This document shows positions 31,792 to 39,211 of a stretch of 64,000 nucleotides of DNA, piece by piece; positions within the stretch are counted from its first letter, which is position 1; the number at the start of each line of letters is the position of its first letter. The position numbers were made by a program, and so were the translations under genes. The notes below the pieces were generated by a model, which was not told the DNA's origin, did not search any database, and saw only the letters and a list, made by a program, of their open reading frames with translations. The stretch is from an uncultured Kiritimatiellota bacterium (GTDB lineage Bacteria > Verrucomicrobiota > Kiritimatiellia > RFP12 > DVOR01), in contig CALXSF010000003.1 of the NCBI GenBank assembly GCA_944391055.1, forward strand, positions 116,715 through 180,714, read 5' to 3'.

Positions 31792-33609
31792 TCAGAGGCC
31801 GACGTCCGGGAGGGGCACCTCGGGGCCGTCGGGGGCGCCGACGCGGGGCATCTGGGCGTTGCGCGCGCGGAGGAGGCGGCCCATCTCGCGGCGGAGGGCG
31901 GCGACGCGCGCGGGCTGCTCGGCCGCGAGGTTGCGCGTCTCGCCGACGTCGTGGGCCACGTCGTAAAGTTCGTAGGTGCGGTCGCTGTGCTGGTAGATGA
32001 GCTTCCAGTCGCCCAGCCGGAGGGCGGTGTAGAATTGGTAGGCGCTCCCGGTGGGCCCCTCTTGCCAATAGTTGGGGTAGTGCCACAGGAGGGGGCGGGG
32101 GGAGCCGTCGGGGCGGACGGTGGCGCGCCGCCCGAGGAGGAGGGGCAGGAAGCTCTCGCCGTCCACGACCTGGCGAAGGGGGCCGTCGGCATGGACGCCG
32201 GCGGGGGTCTGGGCGAGGGCCTCCGGGGCGGGGAGGGGCACGCCGGCGGCCTCGAGCAGGGTGGGGTAGAAATCCTCGATGATGACCGGCTCGTGGCAGA
32301 CGGAGCCGGGGCGGACGCGCCCGGGCCAGGCGACGAGGAGCGGCTCGCGCGTGCCGCCCTCGTAGCAGGAGCCCTTGCCGGCGCGGGCGGGGGCGTTGGC
32401 GCGGCCCATGCGGCCGGAGATGGCCAGGCCGCCGTTGTCGGCCATGAAGACGACGAGCGTGTCGTCGGCCAGGCCGAGGGCCTCGAGGCGGTCGAGCACT
32501 TTGCCGAGGGAGTCGTCCATGCCCTTGAGGAGCGTGCCGTAGTTGCGCTCGATGGCGTTCCAGGGGAGGCCGTCCTTGGGGTCGGGGTTGCGGGCGTCCT
32601 TGGCGGGGTTGGGGTCGTCGGAGCGGGTTCGGTCCCAGGCGCGGCCGTTGTCGAGGGGGGCGTGGACGGCGTAATGGGCGAGGTAGAGGTAGAAGGGCTT
32701 GCCGGCGGCCTTGGCGGCGTCGATCTCGGCGAGGGCGCGGTCGGTGAGCGCGTCGGTGAGGAAGACGTCGTCCTGATAATAATTGTTCTCGTCCAGGCCG
32801 GGGGTGGAGAAGGGGGAGGCGCCTTTGTTGCCGTAGTGGGAGGCGCCGCGGTAGTTGGCGGGGCCGCCCTTCTCGCAGCCGGCGACGTTGACGTCGAAGC
32901 CGAAGGCGCGGGGGTCGGCGCCGGGGGTGGTGGGGGTGCCCGTGCGCAGGTAGCAGTTGGCGGCGCCGCTGCCCCAGTGGGCCTTGCCGACGTGGATGGT
33001 ACGGTAGCCCGCGCGGCGGAGCAGCTCGGGGAAGGGCAGGGCGCAGGTGTAGGGCAGGCGCATCCGGTAATCCGCCGCGCCCTCGTCGGAGCCGAAGGGC
33101 GGCTGGACGTAGCGGCCCTCGGCGTCGGCCCGCCACGGGGGCTGGCACCTCCCCTCCGGGGCGGTGCCGGGGGGCTGGAGGCCGTTGGCGGACCAGCGGG
33201 GCGGGTAGAGGCCCTCGCCGTGGGCGGCGAAGCGGCTCTGCTGGTCGACGCCGAGCGTCCAGTCGGTGACGCGGTGGCGGGCGGCGTTCATGCCGCTCAT
33301 GAGGGAGCAGCGGGAGGGGGAGCAGACGGCGCAGGCGTAGGCGTTGGTGAAGGTCATGCCGCGCTTGGCCAGGCGCTCCATGTTGGGGGTCCGCCCGGCG
33401 GCGGCGTAACGGGCGTTGAGGGCGGAGGGCACGGGCTTGCCGTCCTGCCAATGGAAGGGCACGGAGGTGTCCTGCCAGCCCATGTCGTCGACCATGAACA
33501 GCACGATGTTGGGGCGGCGCGGGGCCTCCCCCGCGGCCCAAAGCGGCCCGGCGGCCCGTGCCCCGAGCCCGGCCCCGACCAAACCAAGGAATGTCCTGCG
33601 CGTCAGCAT
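31792..33609 (-). CDS. Tat-exported type I sulfatase
   Basis: A 605-residue sulfatase releasing sulfate from glycans or other organic esters outside the cytoplasm. The N-terminus MLTRRTFLGLVGAGLG is a twin-arginine signal. Asp41-Asp42 in VLFMVDDMGW are metal ligands. The maturation motif C96-S-P-S-R100 identifies Cys96 as the formylglycine residue; it needs an FGE or anSME enzyme that is not in the window. The lysine/histidine metal-site blocks (HVGKAHWG, LAHYAVHAPL) are present, as is a C-terminal sulfatase subdomain. ATG at 33609 is chosen because it starts the Tat signal, with GAGGG upstream. Sulfated host or algal glycans are the probable substrates (inference). Confidence 0.93.
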   Translation of the reverse strand: MLTRRTFLGLVGAGLGARAAGPLWAAGEAPRRPNIVLFMVDDMGWQDTSVPFHWQDGKPVPSALNARYAAAGRTPNMERLAKRGMTFTNAYACAVCSPSRCSLMSGMNAARHRVTDWTLGVDQQSRFAAHGEGLYPPRWSANGLQPPGTAPEGRCQPPWRADAEGRYVQPPFGSDEGAADYRMRLPYTCALPFPELLRRAGYRTIHVGKAHWGSGAANCYLRTGTPTTPGADPRAFGFDVNVAGCEKGGPANYRGASHYGNKGASPFSTPGLDENNYYQDDVFLTDALTDRALAEIDAAKAAGKPFYLYLAHYAVHAPLDNGRAWDRTRSDDPNPAKDARNPDPKDGLPWNAIERNYGTLLKGMDDSLGKVLDRLEALGLADDTLVVFMADNGGLAISGRMGRANAPARAGKGSCYEGGTREPLLVAWPGRVRPGSVCHEPVIIEDFYPTLLEAAGVPLPAPEALAQTPAGVHADGPLRQVVDGESFLPLLLGRRATVRPDGSPRPLLWHYPNYWQEGPTGSAYQFYTALRLGDWKLIYQHSDRTYELYDVAHDVGETRNLAAEQPARVAALRREMGRLLRARNAQMPRVGAPDGPEVPLPDVGL

Positions 33610-33636
33610 AACGTCTGCCCTCACTTTCTTGCGGCC

Positions 33637-33666
33637 AGTGTCGCACATCCCTGTGCCCCCTGTCAA
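33637..33666 (-). promoter_or_regulatory. Promoter of the sulfatase gene
   Basis: Minus strand TTGACA (33661-33666, perfect), an 18-bp spacer ending TGTGC, and GACACT (33637-33642). The leader is about 20 nt. Confidence 0.6.
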
Positions 33667-33687
33667 GCGCGCCCCGCGCGGCTGCCG

Positions 33688-33726
33688 CGGCCCCGTCCCG
33701 CCGAGGGGTGGGGCCGTTTTCTTCTT
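33688..33726 (+). terminator. Terminator-like hairpin upstream of the rpsB promoter
   Basis: CGGCCCC / GGGGCCG (33688-33694 / 33710-33716) with some inner pairing, followed by TTTTCTTCTT. No plus-strand gene ends here, so it may block read-through antisense to the sulfatase gene from entering rpsB. Confidence 0.4.
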
Positions 33727-33743
33727 GCGCCGCGGGCCAGGGC

Positions 33744-33773
33744 TTGACGGGGATGGGCGGATTGTGATATGTT
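33744..33773 (+). promoter_or_regulatory. Promoter of rpsB-tsf
   Basis: TTGACG (33744-33749), an 18-bp spacer, TATGTT (33768-33773). The predicted leader is about 113 nt and GC-rich; in other bacteria S2 represses this operon through its leader, but I recognise no specific S2 motif. Confidence 0.6.
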
Positions 33774-33892
33774 GGCGCGCAATACGTCGTTGGGGCGGGT
33801 GCCCGAAGGGCGTAGGAAGCGAGGGCGGACGTCCGCGTGTGCGGCCGCCGGAGCGGATTGAACGGAACACGTTTCGACAAGGGGCAAGACCC

Positions 33893-34885
33893 ATGGCTCA
33901 TCTGATCGAGCTCAAGGACCTCATCGAGGCCGGCCTGCACTTCGGCCACCAGACCAAGCGTTGGAACCCGAAGATGAAGGCTTACATCTTCGACAAGCGC
34001 AACGGCATCCATATCATCGACCTGACCCAGACCGTCGACCTGCTCGACGAGGCGGCCGAGTTCCTCCGCGGCGTGGTCGCCGAGGGGCGGAAGATCCTCT
34101 TCGTGGCCACCAAGAAGCAGGCCCAGGAGGTGGTGAAGGACGCCGCCGTGGCCTGCAACCAGTTCTACATGACCGAGCGCTGGCTCGGCGGCACGCTGAC
34201 GAACAACCAGACGATCCGCCAGAGCGTCAAGCGCATGAAGCACATCCAGAAGATCGCCCGCGACAACAACGGCGTCCTCTCCGAGCACAAGCAGGAGGCC
34301 GCCGCCCTCGCCCGCGAGCTGGCCAAGCTCGAGACCAACCTCACCGGCATCGCCGAGATGGATCGGATGCCGGGGGCGCTCTTCGTGGTGGACGTCTGCC
34401 GCGAGGCCAACGCCGTCAAGGAGGCCAAGCGCCTGGGCATCCCCGTGGTGGCGATCGTCGACTCCAACGCCGACCCCGACCCCATCGACTACGTCATCCC
34501 CGGCAACGACGACTCCGTGCGCGGCATCCAGCTCATCGTCGGCAAGCTCGCCGAGGTGCTGAAGGACGCCGACATCGAGGCCGCCAAGGCCGCCGCCGAG
34601 CAGGCCGCCAAGGCCGAGGCCGACCGTGCCGCCAAGGCCGCCGCCGACCGCGCCGCCCGCAAGGAGACCGCCGCCCGCAAGCCGGCCCCCGGCCTGGCCC
34701 CCACCGGCCGCCGCGCCGCCACCCCCACCTCGCCCCGCCGCGCCGCCGCCGCCGCCGCCCAGGAGGCCGTCGCCGCCGCCAAGGCTGAGGCTGAGGCCGA
34801 GGCCGCCCAGCAGGAGGCCGCGCCCGTCGCCGAGGCCCCCGCCGCCGAGCAGGCCGCCGAGGCCCCCGCGCCCGCCGCCGAGTGA
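33893..34885 (+). CDS. rpsB: 30S ribosomal protein S2 (uS2) with long Ala-rich C-terminal tail
   Basis: The S2 core (residues 1 to about 230) has LIEAGLHFGHQTKRWNPKM at the N-terminus and the MTERWLGGTLTNNQTI and VVAIVDSNADPDPIDYVIPGNDD blocks. A further ~100 residues are almost entirely Ala, Glu, Lys, Arg and Pro, making 330 residues against about 240 in E. coli. The tail resembles those on S11 and L17 here in composition. ATG at 33893 follows AAGGGGC; longer upstream frames contain the promoter. tsf follows after 24 nt. Confidence 0.97.
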   Translation: MAHLIELKDLIEAGLHFGHQTKRWNPKMKAYIFDKRNGIHIIDLTQTVDLLDEAAEFLRGVVAEGRKILFVATKKQAQEVVKDAAVACNQFYMTERWLGGTLTNNQTIRQSVKRMKHIQKIARDNNGVLSEHKQEAAALARELAKLETNLTGIAEMDRMPGALFVVDVCREANAVKEAKRLGIPVVAIVDSNADPDPIDYVIPGNDDSVRGIQLIVGKLAEVLKDADIEAAKAAAEQAAKAEADRAAKAAADRAARKETAARKPAPGLAPTGRRAATPTSPRRAAAAAAQEAVAAAKAEAEAEAAQQEAAPVAEAPAAEQAAEAPAPAAE

Positions 34886-34909
34886 GCCGAACCGAAAGGA
34901 AGGATTGAC

Positions 34910-35746
34910 ATGGCAACCGTGACCATCCAGATGATCAACGACCTTCGTGCCGCCACCAACGTCGGCATGATGGATTGCAAGCGCGCCCTGCAGCAGACCG
35001 ACGGCAACATGGAGGAGGCGATCAAGATCCTTCGCGAGAAGGGCCTCGCCCTCCAGGTCAAGCGCGCCGACCGCGAGAGCAAGCAGGGCATCATCGCCGC
35101 CGCCCAGGGCCCCAACGGCGCCTATGGCATGGTGGAGCTGAACTGCGAGACGGACTTCGTGGCCAAGACCGACAAGTTCCTCGCCTTCGCCAAGGTCCTC
35201 GCCGACGCCGCCGCCCAGGGCGACACCGACCTGGCCGAGACCCACGCCACCGGCCTCACCGAGGTCGTGGCCGCCACCGGCGAGAACGTCAAGATCCGCC
35301 GCGCCGCCCACTTCCCGCTCACCGGCAACGGCCTCGTCGAGGCCTACATCCACATGGGCGGCAAGGTCGGCGTGCTCATCGAGGTCGGCTGCGGCAAGCC
35401 CGAGACGGCCCAGGCCGAGCCCTTCCGCCAGCTGGTGCACGACCTTTGCCTCCAGGCCGCCGCCGCCGCCCCCCGCTACCTCAACGAGACCGAGGTGCCC
35501 GCCGAGGAGATCGAGAGCGAGAAGGAGGTCTACCGCGCCCAGGTCGAAGGCAAGCCCGCCAACATCGTCGAGGGCATCCTCCGCGGCAAGCTCAAGAAGC
35601 ACTTCGCCGAGGTCTGCCTCATCGACCAGCCCTTCGTCAAGGAGCCCAAGAAGTCCGTGACCGACGTCGTCAAGGAGACCGAGAAGGCCACCGGCGACAC
35701 CATCGTCGTCAAGCGCTTCGTCCGCTACCAGCTGGGCATGGCCTGA
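34910..35746 (+). CDS. tsf: Translation elongation factor Ts
   Basis: Nucleotide exchange factor for EF-Tu. The 278 residues begin with the UBA-like N-terminal domain (NDLRAATNVGMMDCKRAL, EF-Tu contact motif) and include the ELNCETDFVAKTD signature near residue 80, with dimerisation domains after it. AAAGGAAGG precedes ATG. Co-transcribed with rpsB, as almost everywhere in bacteria. Confidence 0.97.
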   Translation: MATVTIQMINDLRAATNVGMMDCKRALQQTDGNMEEAIKILREKGLALQVKRADRESKQGIIAAAQGPNGAYGMVELNCETDFVAKTDKFLAFAKVLADAAAQGDTDLAETHATGLTEVVAATGENVKIRRAAHFPLTGNGLVEAYIHMGGKVGVLIEVGCGKPETAQAEPFRQLVHDLCLQAAAAAPRYLNETEVPAEEIESEKEVYRAQVEGKPANIVEGILRGKLKKHFAEVCLIDQPFVKEPKKSVTDVVKETEKATGDTIVVKRFVRYQLGMA

Positions 35747-35787
35747 TCCCCCGCCACCGCAACCCCTCACCGAAAGGAACCGCTATC

Positions 35788-35886
35788 ATGGGTCAGCAAC
35801 TCCGCAAGCGCGTCAAGCGCGCCCGCCGCGCCGCCTACCAGAAGCGCCTGAAGGCCCGCGCCAAAGCCGCCAAGGCCGCCAAGTAA
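35788..35886 (+). CDS. 32-residue highly basic peptide, candidate ribosome-associated protein
   Basis: Starts MGQQLRKRVKRARRAAYQKR and ends in Ala/Lys repeats; 14 of 32 residues are Arg or Lys. GAAAGGAACC sits 7 nt before the ATG, and a terminator follows directly, so it is the last gene of the rpsB-tsf operon. Similar short MGQQ-beginning basic peptides are, as I recall, annotated in Verrucomicrobiota genomes; I cannot verify that here. The composition and operon suggest rRNA binding, like bTHX or L34-type peptides. The function is unproven. Confidence 0.7.
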   Translation: MGQQLRKRVKRARRAAYQKRLKARAKAAKAAK

Positions 35887-35907
35887 GCCCCCGGCGCCAA
35901 CGACAGA

Positions 35908-35945
35908 CGCGCGCCCCGGCCATCCGCCGGGGTGCGCGTTTTTTT
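35908..35945 (+). terminator. Terminator of the rpsB-tsf operon
   Basis: A 13-bp stem with one mismatch (CGCGCGCCCCGGC / GCCGGGGTGCGCG), loop CATCC, then seven Ts. It also faces the converging glycosyltransferase gene. Confidence 0.88.
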
Positions 35946-35968
35946 GTGTGGCGGGCGAATTCGCGCGG

Positions 35969-37492
35969 TCAGCGGAAGTGCCAGGGGAGGAGAAGGCGGG
36001 CGAGGCGGCGGAGGAGGCGGACGCGGAGGGGCGGGAGGCCGCCGACGGTGAGGGTGCAGGTGCCGCCGGCGAAGAGGGTGTCGGCGTACTTGCGGTTGAG
36101 GGCGTCGCGGGTGGCGAGGAAGCGCGGGGCGGTGGCGTCGCCGCGGCTCCAGTGGTGGGCCTTGAGGGGGAGGATGCGGACGCGGTGGCCGGTGGCGCGG
36201 ATGAATTGGAAGCTGAGATCCTCGGCGTAGAGATCCCAGGCGCAGAGCGGGTCGAAGCGCAGGCCGAAGGCGCGGAAGCAGTCGGCGTGGACGAAGAAGC
36301 CGCAGCAGTCGAAGTTCTCGGCGGTGTCGCCCAAAAGGTCGCCGTAGGGGAGCGGGGGGCGGTTGAGGTGGGGGCGGCCGCCGTCGCGGTCGGAATCCGA
36401 GATTCGCCCGAAGGGGAGGATGAGGAAGCCGGCGACCATGCGGGTGCCGATGAGCCCGTGGGGGAAGAGGCGGTTGCGGCGGGCGAGGAGGGGGCGGGGG
36501 TCGGCGAGGGGCTGGAAGTCCTCGTGGGCGAAGAGGATCCACCCCGTGTCGGGGGGCATGGCGTCGAGGAAGGCGTTGTAGCGCAGGGGGATGGGGCGGT
36601 TGTCGCGGGCGTTGTCGAAGGCGACGAAGCGGGCGCCCTTGAGGTGGGGGTTCTCCAGCAGGCAGCGGCGGTAACAGGCGTGGTCGCGGACGACGCTGAC
36701 GACGGTGAGCGGCGCCTGGGGCGCGAAGAGCGCGGAGAAGGTGCTGGGCCGGTGGAAACCCATGGGGGAGGCCTCGGGCGCGGGCGGCAGCAGGCCGTCG
36801 AGGTAATCCTCCGCGAACCGCCGGGCCACCGCGGCGCGGGGGAAGCGGAAAAAGGGGCGGAGGCGGGAGTAGAAACGGTCCTCGCTGGGGACGGCCCGCC
36901 CCGGCCAGAGCCGCCAAAGCGCCGCGGCGGCGCGGCACAGGCGGCGGCTGCGGAGGCTCAGCCCGCCGTTGAGGACGGTGAGGGAGAGGGCGTCGGAGAG
37001 GCGGGCGCGCCAGCCGGGGTGGACGTTCGGGGCGCCGACGTAGTCATAGCGGAGGAAGGCGTCGATCTCGTCGCGCACGGGCCAGCCATCCTCCTGCACG
37101 ATGAGCAGGCGGGGGGTGCGGAAGCGCCGGTGCAGCCGGGCCAGGCAGTCGCGGCTCATGGTGGCGACGTCGCCGGGGACGAGGCTGGGCTCGATCTGCA
37201 CGTCGAGGGCGTGCGCGCGGGCGAAGCCCTCGGGGACGACGCCGGGGCGGTGGGCGACGACCACGGTGGGCAGCGCGCCGAGGACGTCCCAGGTCTGCCG
37301 GAGGGCGAACTCGAAGGGCTCGAAGCCCTCCCCTTCGCGCGGGAAGCAGTAAATCAGCAGCGTGAGGTCCGGGTGGCGGCAGGGCGGCACCGCGCGGGCG
37401 CGCAGGCGCGGCAGGTTCTCGCGGACGTGCCGCTCCAGGTCGGCGCGGAGGAAGGCCCGGGGGAGCGGCTTGGGGGCGAAGCGGGCGATCAC
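35969..37492 (-). CDS. Two-domain glycosyltransferase-like protein (DUF5672 + GT2/StrF-like)
   Basis: 507 residues. The N-terminal half (about 20-270) has the DUF5672 signature around LLIVQEDGWPV and a later NGGLSLRSRR block. The second half (about 275-507) resembles the StrF/GT2-like domain: VVSVVRDHACYRRCLLENPH, VAFDNARD and the acceptor-side ILFAHEDF. Both are GT-A-like transferases for surface sugars; donors and acceptors are unknown. The GTG start at 37492 overlaps the prmC stop (GTGA, 37489-37492), so translation is coupled; the longer ATG frame from 37624 would overlap prmC by 130 bases. Third gene of the DUF3127-prmC-GT operon. It converges with rpsB-tsf and shares the terminator. Confidence 0.8.
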   Translation of the reverse strand: MIARFAPKPLPRAFLRADLERHVRENLPRLRARAVPPCRHPDLTLLIYCFPREGEGFEPFEFALRQTWDVLGALPTVVVAHRPGVVPEGFARAHALDVQIEPSLVPGDVATMSRDCLARLHRRFRTPRLLIVQEDGWPVRDEIDAFLRYDYVGAPNVHPGWRARLSDALSLTVLNGGLSLRSRRLCRAAAALWRLWPGRAVPSEDRFYSRLRPFFRFPRAAVARRFAEDYLDGLLPPAPEASPMGFHRPSTFSALFAPQAPLTVVSVVRDHACYRRCLLENPHLKGARFVAFDNARDNRPIPLRYNAFLDAMPPDTGWILFAHEDFQPLADPRPLLARRNRLFPHGLIGTRMVAGFLILPFGRISDSDRDGGRPHLNRPPLPYGDLLGDTAENFDCCGFFVHADCFRAFGLRFDPLCAWDLYAEDLSFQFIRATGHRVRILPLKAHHWSRGDATAPRFLATRDALNRKYADTLFAGGTCTLTVGGLPPLRVRLLRRLARLLLPWHFR

Positions 37493-38382
37493 GGCAAGCG
37501 CCCCTCCGCGTAGCGGTCCAGCCCGGCCAGGTCGCGCCCGACGCGGACGTCGCCGAAGCCGGCGCGCTCCAAGAGGCGGCGGGCGGAAAGCCCCTGATCC
37601 TCGCCGATCTCCAGGAAAAGCCACCCGCCGGGGCGGAGGGCCTGCGTGGCGTCGAGGACGATCTGGGCGATGACGCGCAGCCCGTCCGGCCCGCCGTCGA
37701 GCGCCAGGCGCGGCTCATGCTCGCGGATGAGCGGGGGCAGGGCGTCGACCTCGGCGGTCGGGATGTAGGGCGGGTTGGAGACGATCAGGTCGTAGGCGCC
37801 GGGCTCAAGCCCCGAGGCGCCGTCCCCCGCCACGCAGTCCACGCGCGTTTCGAGCCGGTTGGCGGCGACGTTGCGCCGCGCGAGGGCGAGGGCCTCGGGC
37901 GAGAGGTCGACGGCGGTGACGCGGAGTTCGCGCCCCTGCGCCCGGGCCTCCATGGCCAGCGCGACGGCGATGGCGCCCGTCCCCGTGCCGATGTCCGCCG
38001 CGCGCCGCGCGCCGGGCCAGGCGGGCGAGGCCAGGACGCGCTCGACGAGCCCTTCGGTCTCGGGCCGCGGGATGAGCGCCGCGGGCCCCACCTCCAGCTC
38101 GGCGCGGAAGAAGGGCCAGCGGCCAAGGACGTATTGGACGGGCTCGCCGGCGGCCACCCTGGCGAAGCGGGCGCGGAGCGCCCCCAGCGCCTCGGGCGCG
38201 AGCACGCGCCCCCGCGCCAAGGCCAACCCCGCCCGCCCGCGGAGGCCGAGGGCGTCGGAGACAAGAATCTCGGAAAGGGTGCGCGCCTCGTCCGCGGGCA
38301 CGCCCTTGCGTGCGAGCCACGCGGCGCCGCGCGCGACGAGTTGGCCGGCGGCGGGCGGCTCGTCAGAAGGGCATGTCGGCAT
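37489..38382 (-). CDS. prmC: Release factor glutamine methyltransferase (PrmC/HemK)
   Basis: SAM-dependent N5-methylation of the GGQ glutamine of RF1/RF2. The 297 residues include an N-terminal helical domain, the SAM-binding ADIGTGTGAIAVALA motif near 130, VTAVDLSPEAL and the catalytic VSNPPYIP near residue 208. It lies far from prfA (45.7 kb), though the two are often adjacent elsewhere. Its start overlaps the DUF3127 gene by 20 bases, and its stop overlaps the next gene's GTG. Confidence 0.94.
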   Translation of the reverse strand: MPTCPSDEPPAAGQLVARGAAWLARKGVPADEARTLSEILVSDALGLRGRAGLALARGRVLAPEALGALRARFARVAAGEPVQYVLGRWPFFRAELEVGPAALIPRPETEGLVERVLASPAWPGARRAADIGTGTGAIAVALAMEARAQGRELRVTAVDLSPEALALARRNVAANRLETRVDCVAGDGASGLEPGAYDLIVSNPPYIPTAEVDALPPLIREHEPRLALDGGPDGLRVIAQIVLDATQALRPGGWLFLEIGEDQGLSARRLLERAGFGDVRVGRDLAGLDRYAEGRLP

Positions 38383-38722
38383 CGCTGATGTCGTCGACCG
38401 CGAAGTCGTCCGCGGCCTCGGGGAGGGGCTCGGCGGTGGAGCCGTCGGGGTCGAGGCGTTCGAGCTTGAAGGCCTGGAGGTCGGTGTAGTAGCGGCCCTG
38501 GTAGAGGTTGCCGCGCAGGGAGAAGGTGACGCGGACGCGGTCGCCGGGCTTGACGGTGTCCAGCAGGCCGCAATTGTTCTTGACCATCGCCAGCTTGATG
38601 TCCTGCGGGTAGCGGTCGTCGTCCTCGGTCACCACGAACTCCCGCTTGCAGAAGCCGCTCGGGAAGGTCTTCAGCTCCATGATTTCCTTGATGGTGCCAT
38701 CCAGTTCAAACGCCTTGCTCAC
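38363..38722 (-). CDS. DUF3127 (OB-fold, SSB-like) protein
   Basis: 119 residues starting (GTG) MSKAFELDGTIKEIMELKTF. The FPSGFCKREFVVTEDDDRYPQDI block and VKPGDRVRVTFSLRGNLYQGRYYTDL near residue 55-80 are the DUF3127 pattern, a family common in Bacteroidota and related to single-stranded DNA-binding folds; the acidic, phenylalanine-ending C-terminus (DDISDADMPF) is like SSB tails. The GTG at 38722 has GAGG 8 nt upstream; an ATG frame from 38872 has no support and covers the promoter. First gene of a three-gene operon. Confidence 0.85.
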   Translation of the reverse strand: MSKAFELDGTIKEIMELKTFPSGFCKREFVVTEDDDRYPQDIKLAMVKNNCGLLDTVKPGDRVRVTFSLRGNLYQGRYYTDLQAFKLERLDPDGSTAEPLPEAADDFAVDDISDADMPF

Positions 38723-38760
38723 GATCGAAACCTCTTGTTCTGTTGCTTGTTCTGCGTGCC

Positions 38761-38769
38761 ATTGTACCA
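38761..38769 (-). promoter_or_regulatory. Extended -10 for the DUF3127-prmC-GT operon
   Basis: Minus strand TGG-TACAAT, -10 at 38761-38766, giving a ~32-nt leader. No clear -35. Confidence 0.4.
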
Positions 38770-38884
38770 CGAATCGCGGAGCGCCGCGCGCGCCCGGCTT
38801 GAGCGGGCGGACGGGGTTTGGGCTCTTGGGGGCACGCGAAGGGGTAGCCTTCGCACTTTGCGCTTTGCGCATAACAGTGTCGCT

Positions 38885-38999
38885 CTATACGGAACCTGAG
38901 AAATTTCGACAATCCGAGCGACGTGTTAGGCAAGGTGCGCCGTCCTGGCGCGCTTTCTTCTCACGTGGTCGGATTGGGCTTTCTCAGGGCCTCGTATAG
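38885..38999. ncRNA. 115-nt imperfect palindrome: candidate structured RNA
   Basis: Four helices nest in register: CTATACG (38885-38891) with CGTATAG (38993-38999); CCTGAGAAA (38895-38903) with TTTCTCAGG (38980-38988); AATCCGA (38911-38917) with TCGGATT (38969-38975); ACGTG (38921-38925) with CACGT (38962-38966). A GC-rich tip hairpin follows at 38935-38953. Small asymmetric internal loops separate the helices, as in real structured RNAs rather than IS ends. The region is AT-rich and lies between divergent DUF3127 and a membrane microprotein gene. It does not match SRP RNA or tmRNA signatures I know. Strand is undecided. Confidence 0.5.
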
Positions 39000-39023
39000 G
39001 GCACGTGAAAGGAAGCGTGCTTT

Positions 39024-39140
39024 ATGTTTGGACGGCTTTGGGCCCGGTATCGGGAGTTTGTGGTGTACTGCCTCATCGGGCTTTACGCGGCGTTGGCGAT
39101 GGCGGCTTTCGCCCGCAAGACCGGCGGGGTGGGGGGCTGA
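39024..39140 (+). CDS. 38-residue membrane microprotein downstream of the palindrome
   Basis: Reads MFGRLWARYREFVVYCLIGL and on through one hydrophobic helix (to about residue 30), then a basic ARKTGG tail. AAAGGAAG lies about 10 nt before the ATG, inside the 10-nt loop of a small hairpin GCACG/CGTGC (39001-39020), so the ribosome site could be regulated. The first 19 residues resemble the start of GtrA-type flippases, so a truncated GtrA remnant is possible. A type I toxin-like peptide is another option; neither is proven. Confidence 0.5.
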   Translation: MFGRLWARYREFVVYCLIGLYAALAMAAFARKTGGVGG

Positions 39141-39173
39141 GCGGCCGCCGGTTGGCCCGTTTCGGGGGGGCTG

Positions 39174-39182
39174 TGCTATAAT
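39174..39182 (+). promoter_or_regulatory. Extended -10 promoter for the Gfo/Idh-metG-panC genes
   Basis: TGC-TATAAT with a perfect -10 at 39177-39182; the start near 39189 leaves a 23-nt leader with CGGAGG. The -35 candidate TTGGCC (39152-39157) is 19 bp away. Confidence 0.55.
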
Positions 39183-39211
39183 GCGGAACGATTTATCGGA
39201 GGTTTCGCAGC

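Noticed and set aside
31724..35770. Minus-strand ORF of about 1,350 codons across the sulfatase and rpsB-tsf
   Set aside because: It crosses promoters and terminators of both units and encodes low-complexity sequence.
38885..38999. Palindrome as a bacterial SRP RNA or tmRNA
   Set aside because: It lacks the SRP tip (GGAA tetraloop with the GGUC/AGCA bulge) and any tmRNA tRNA-like or tag-reading sequence.
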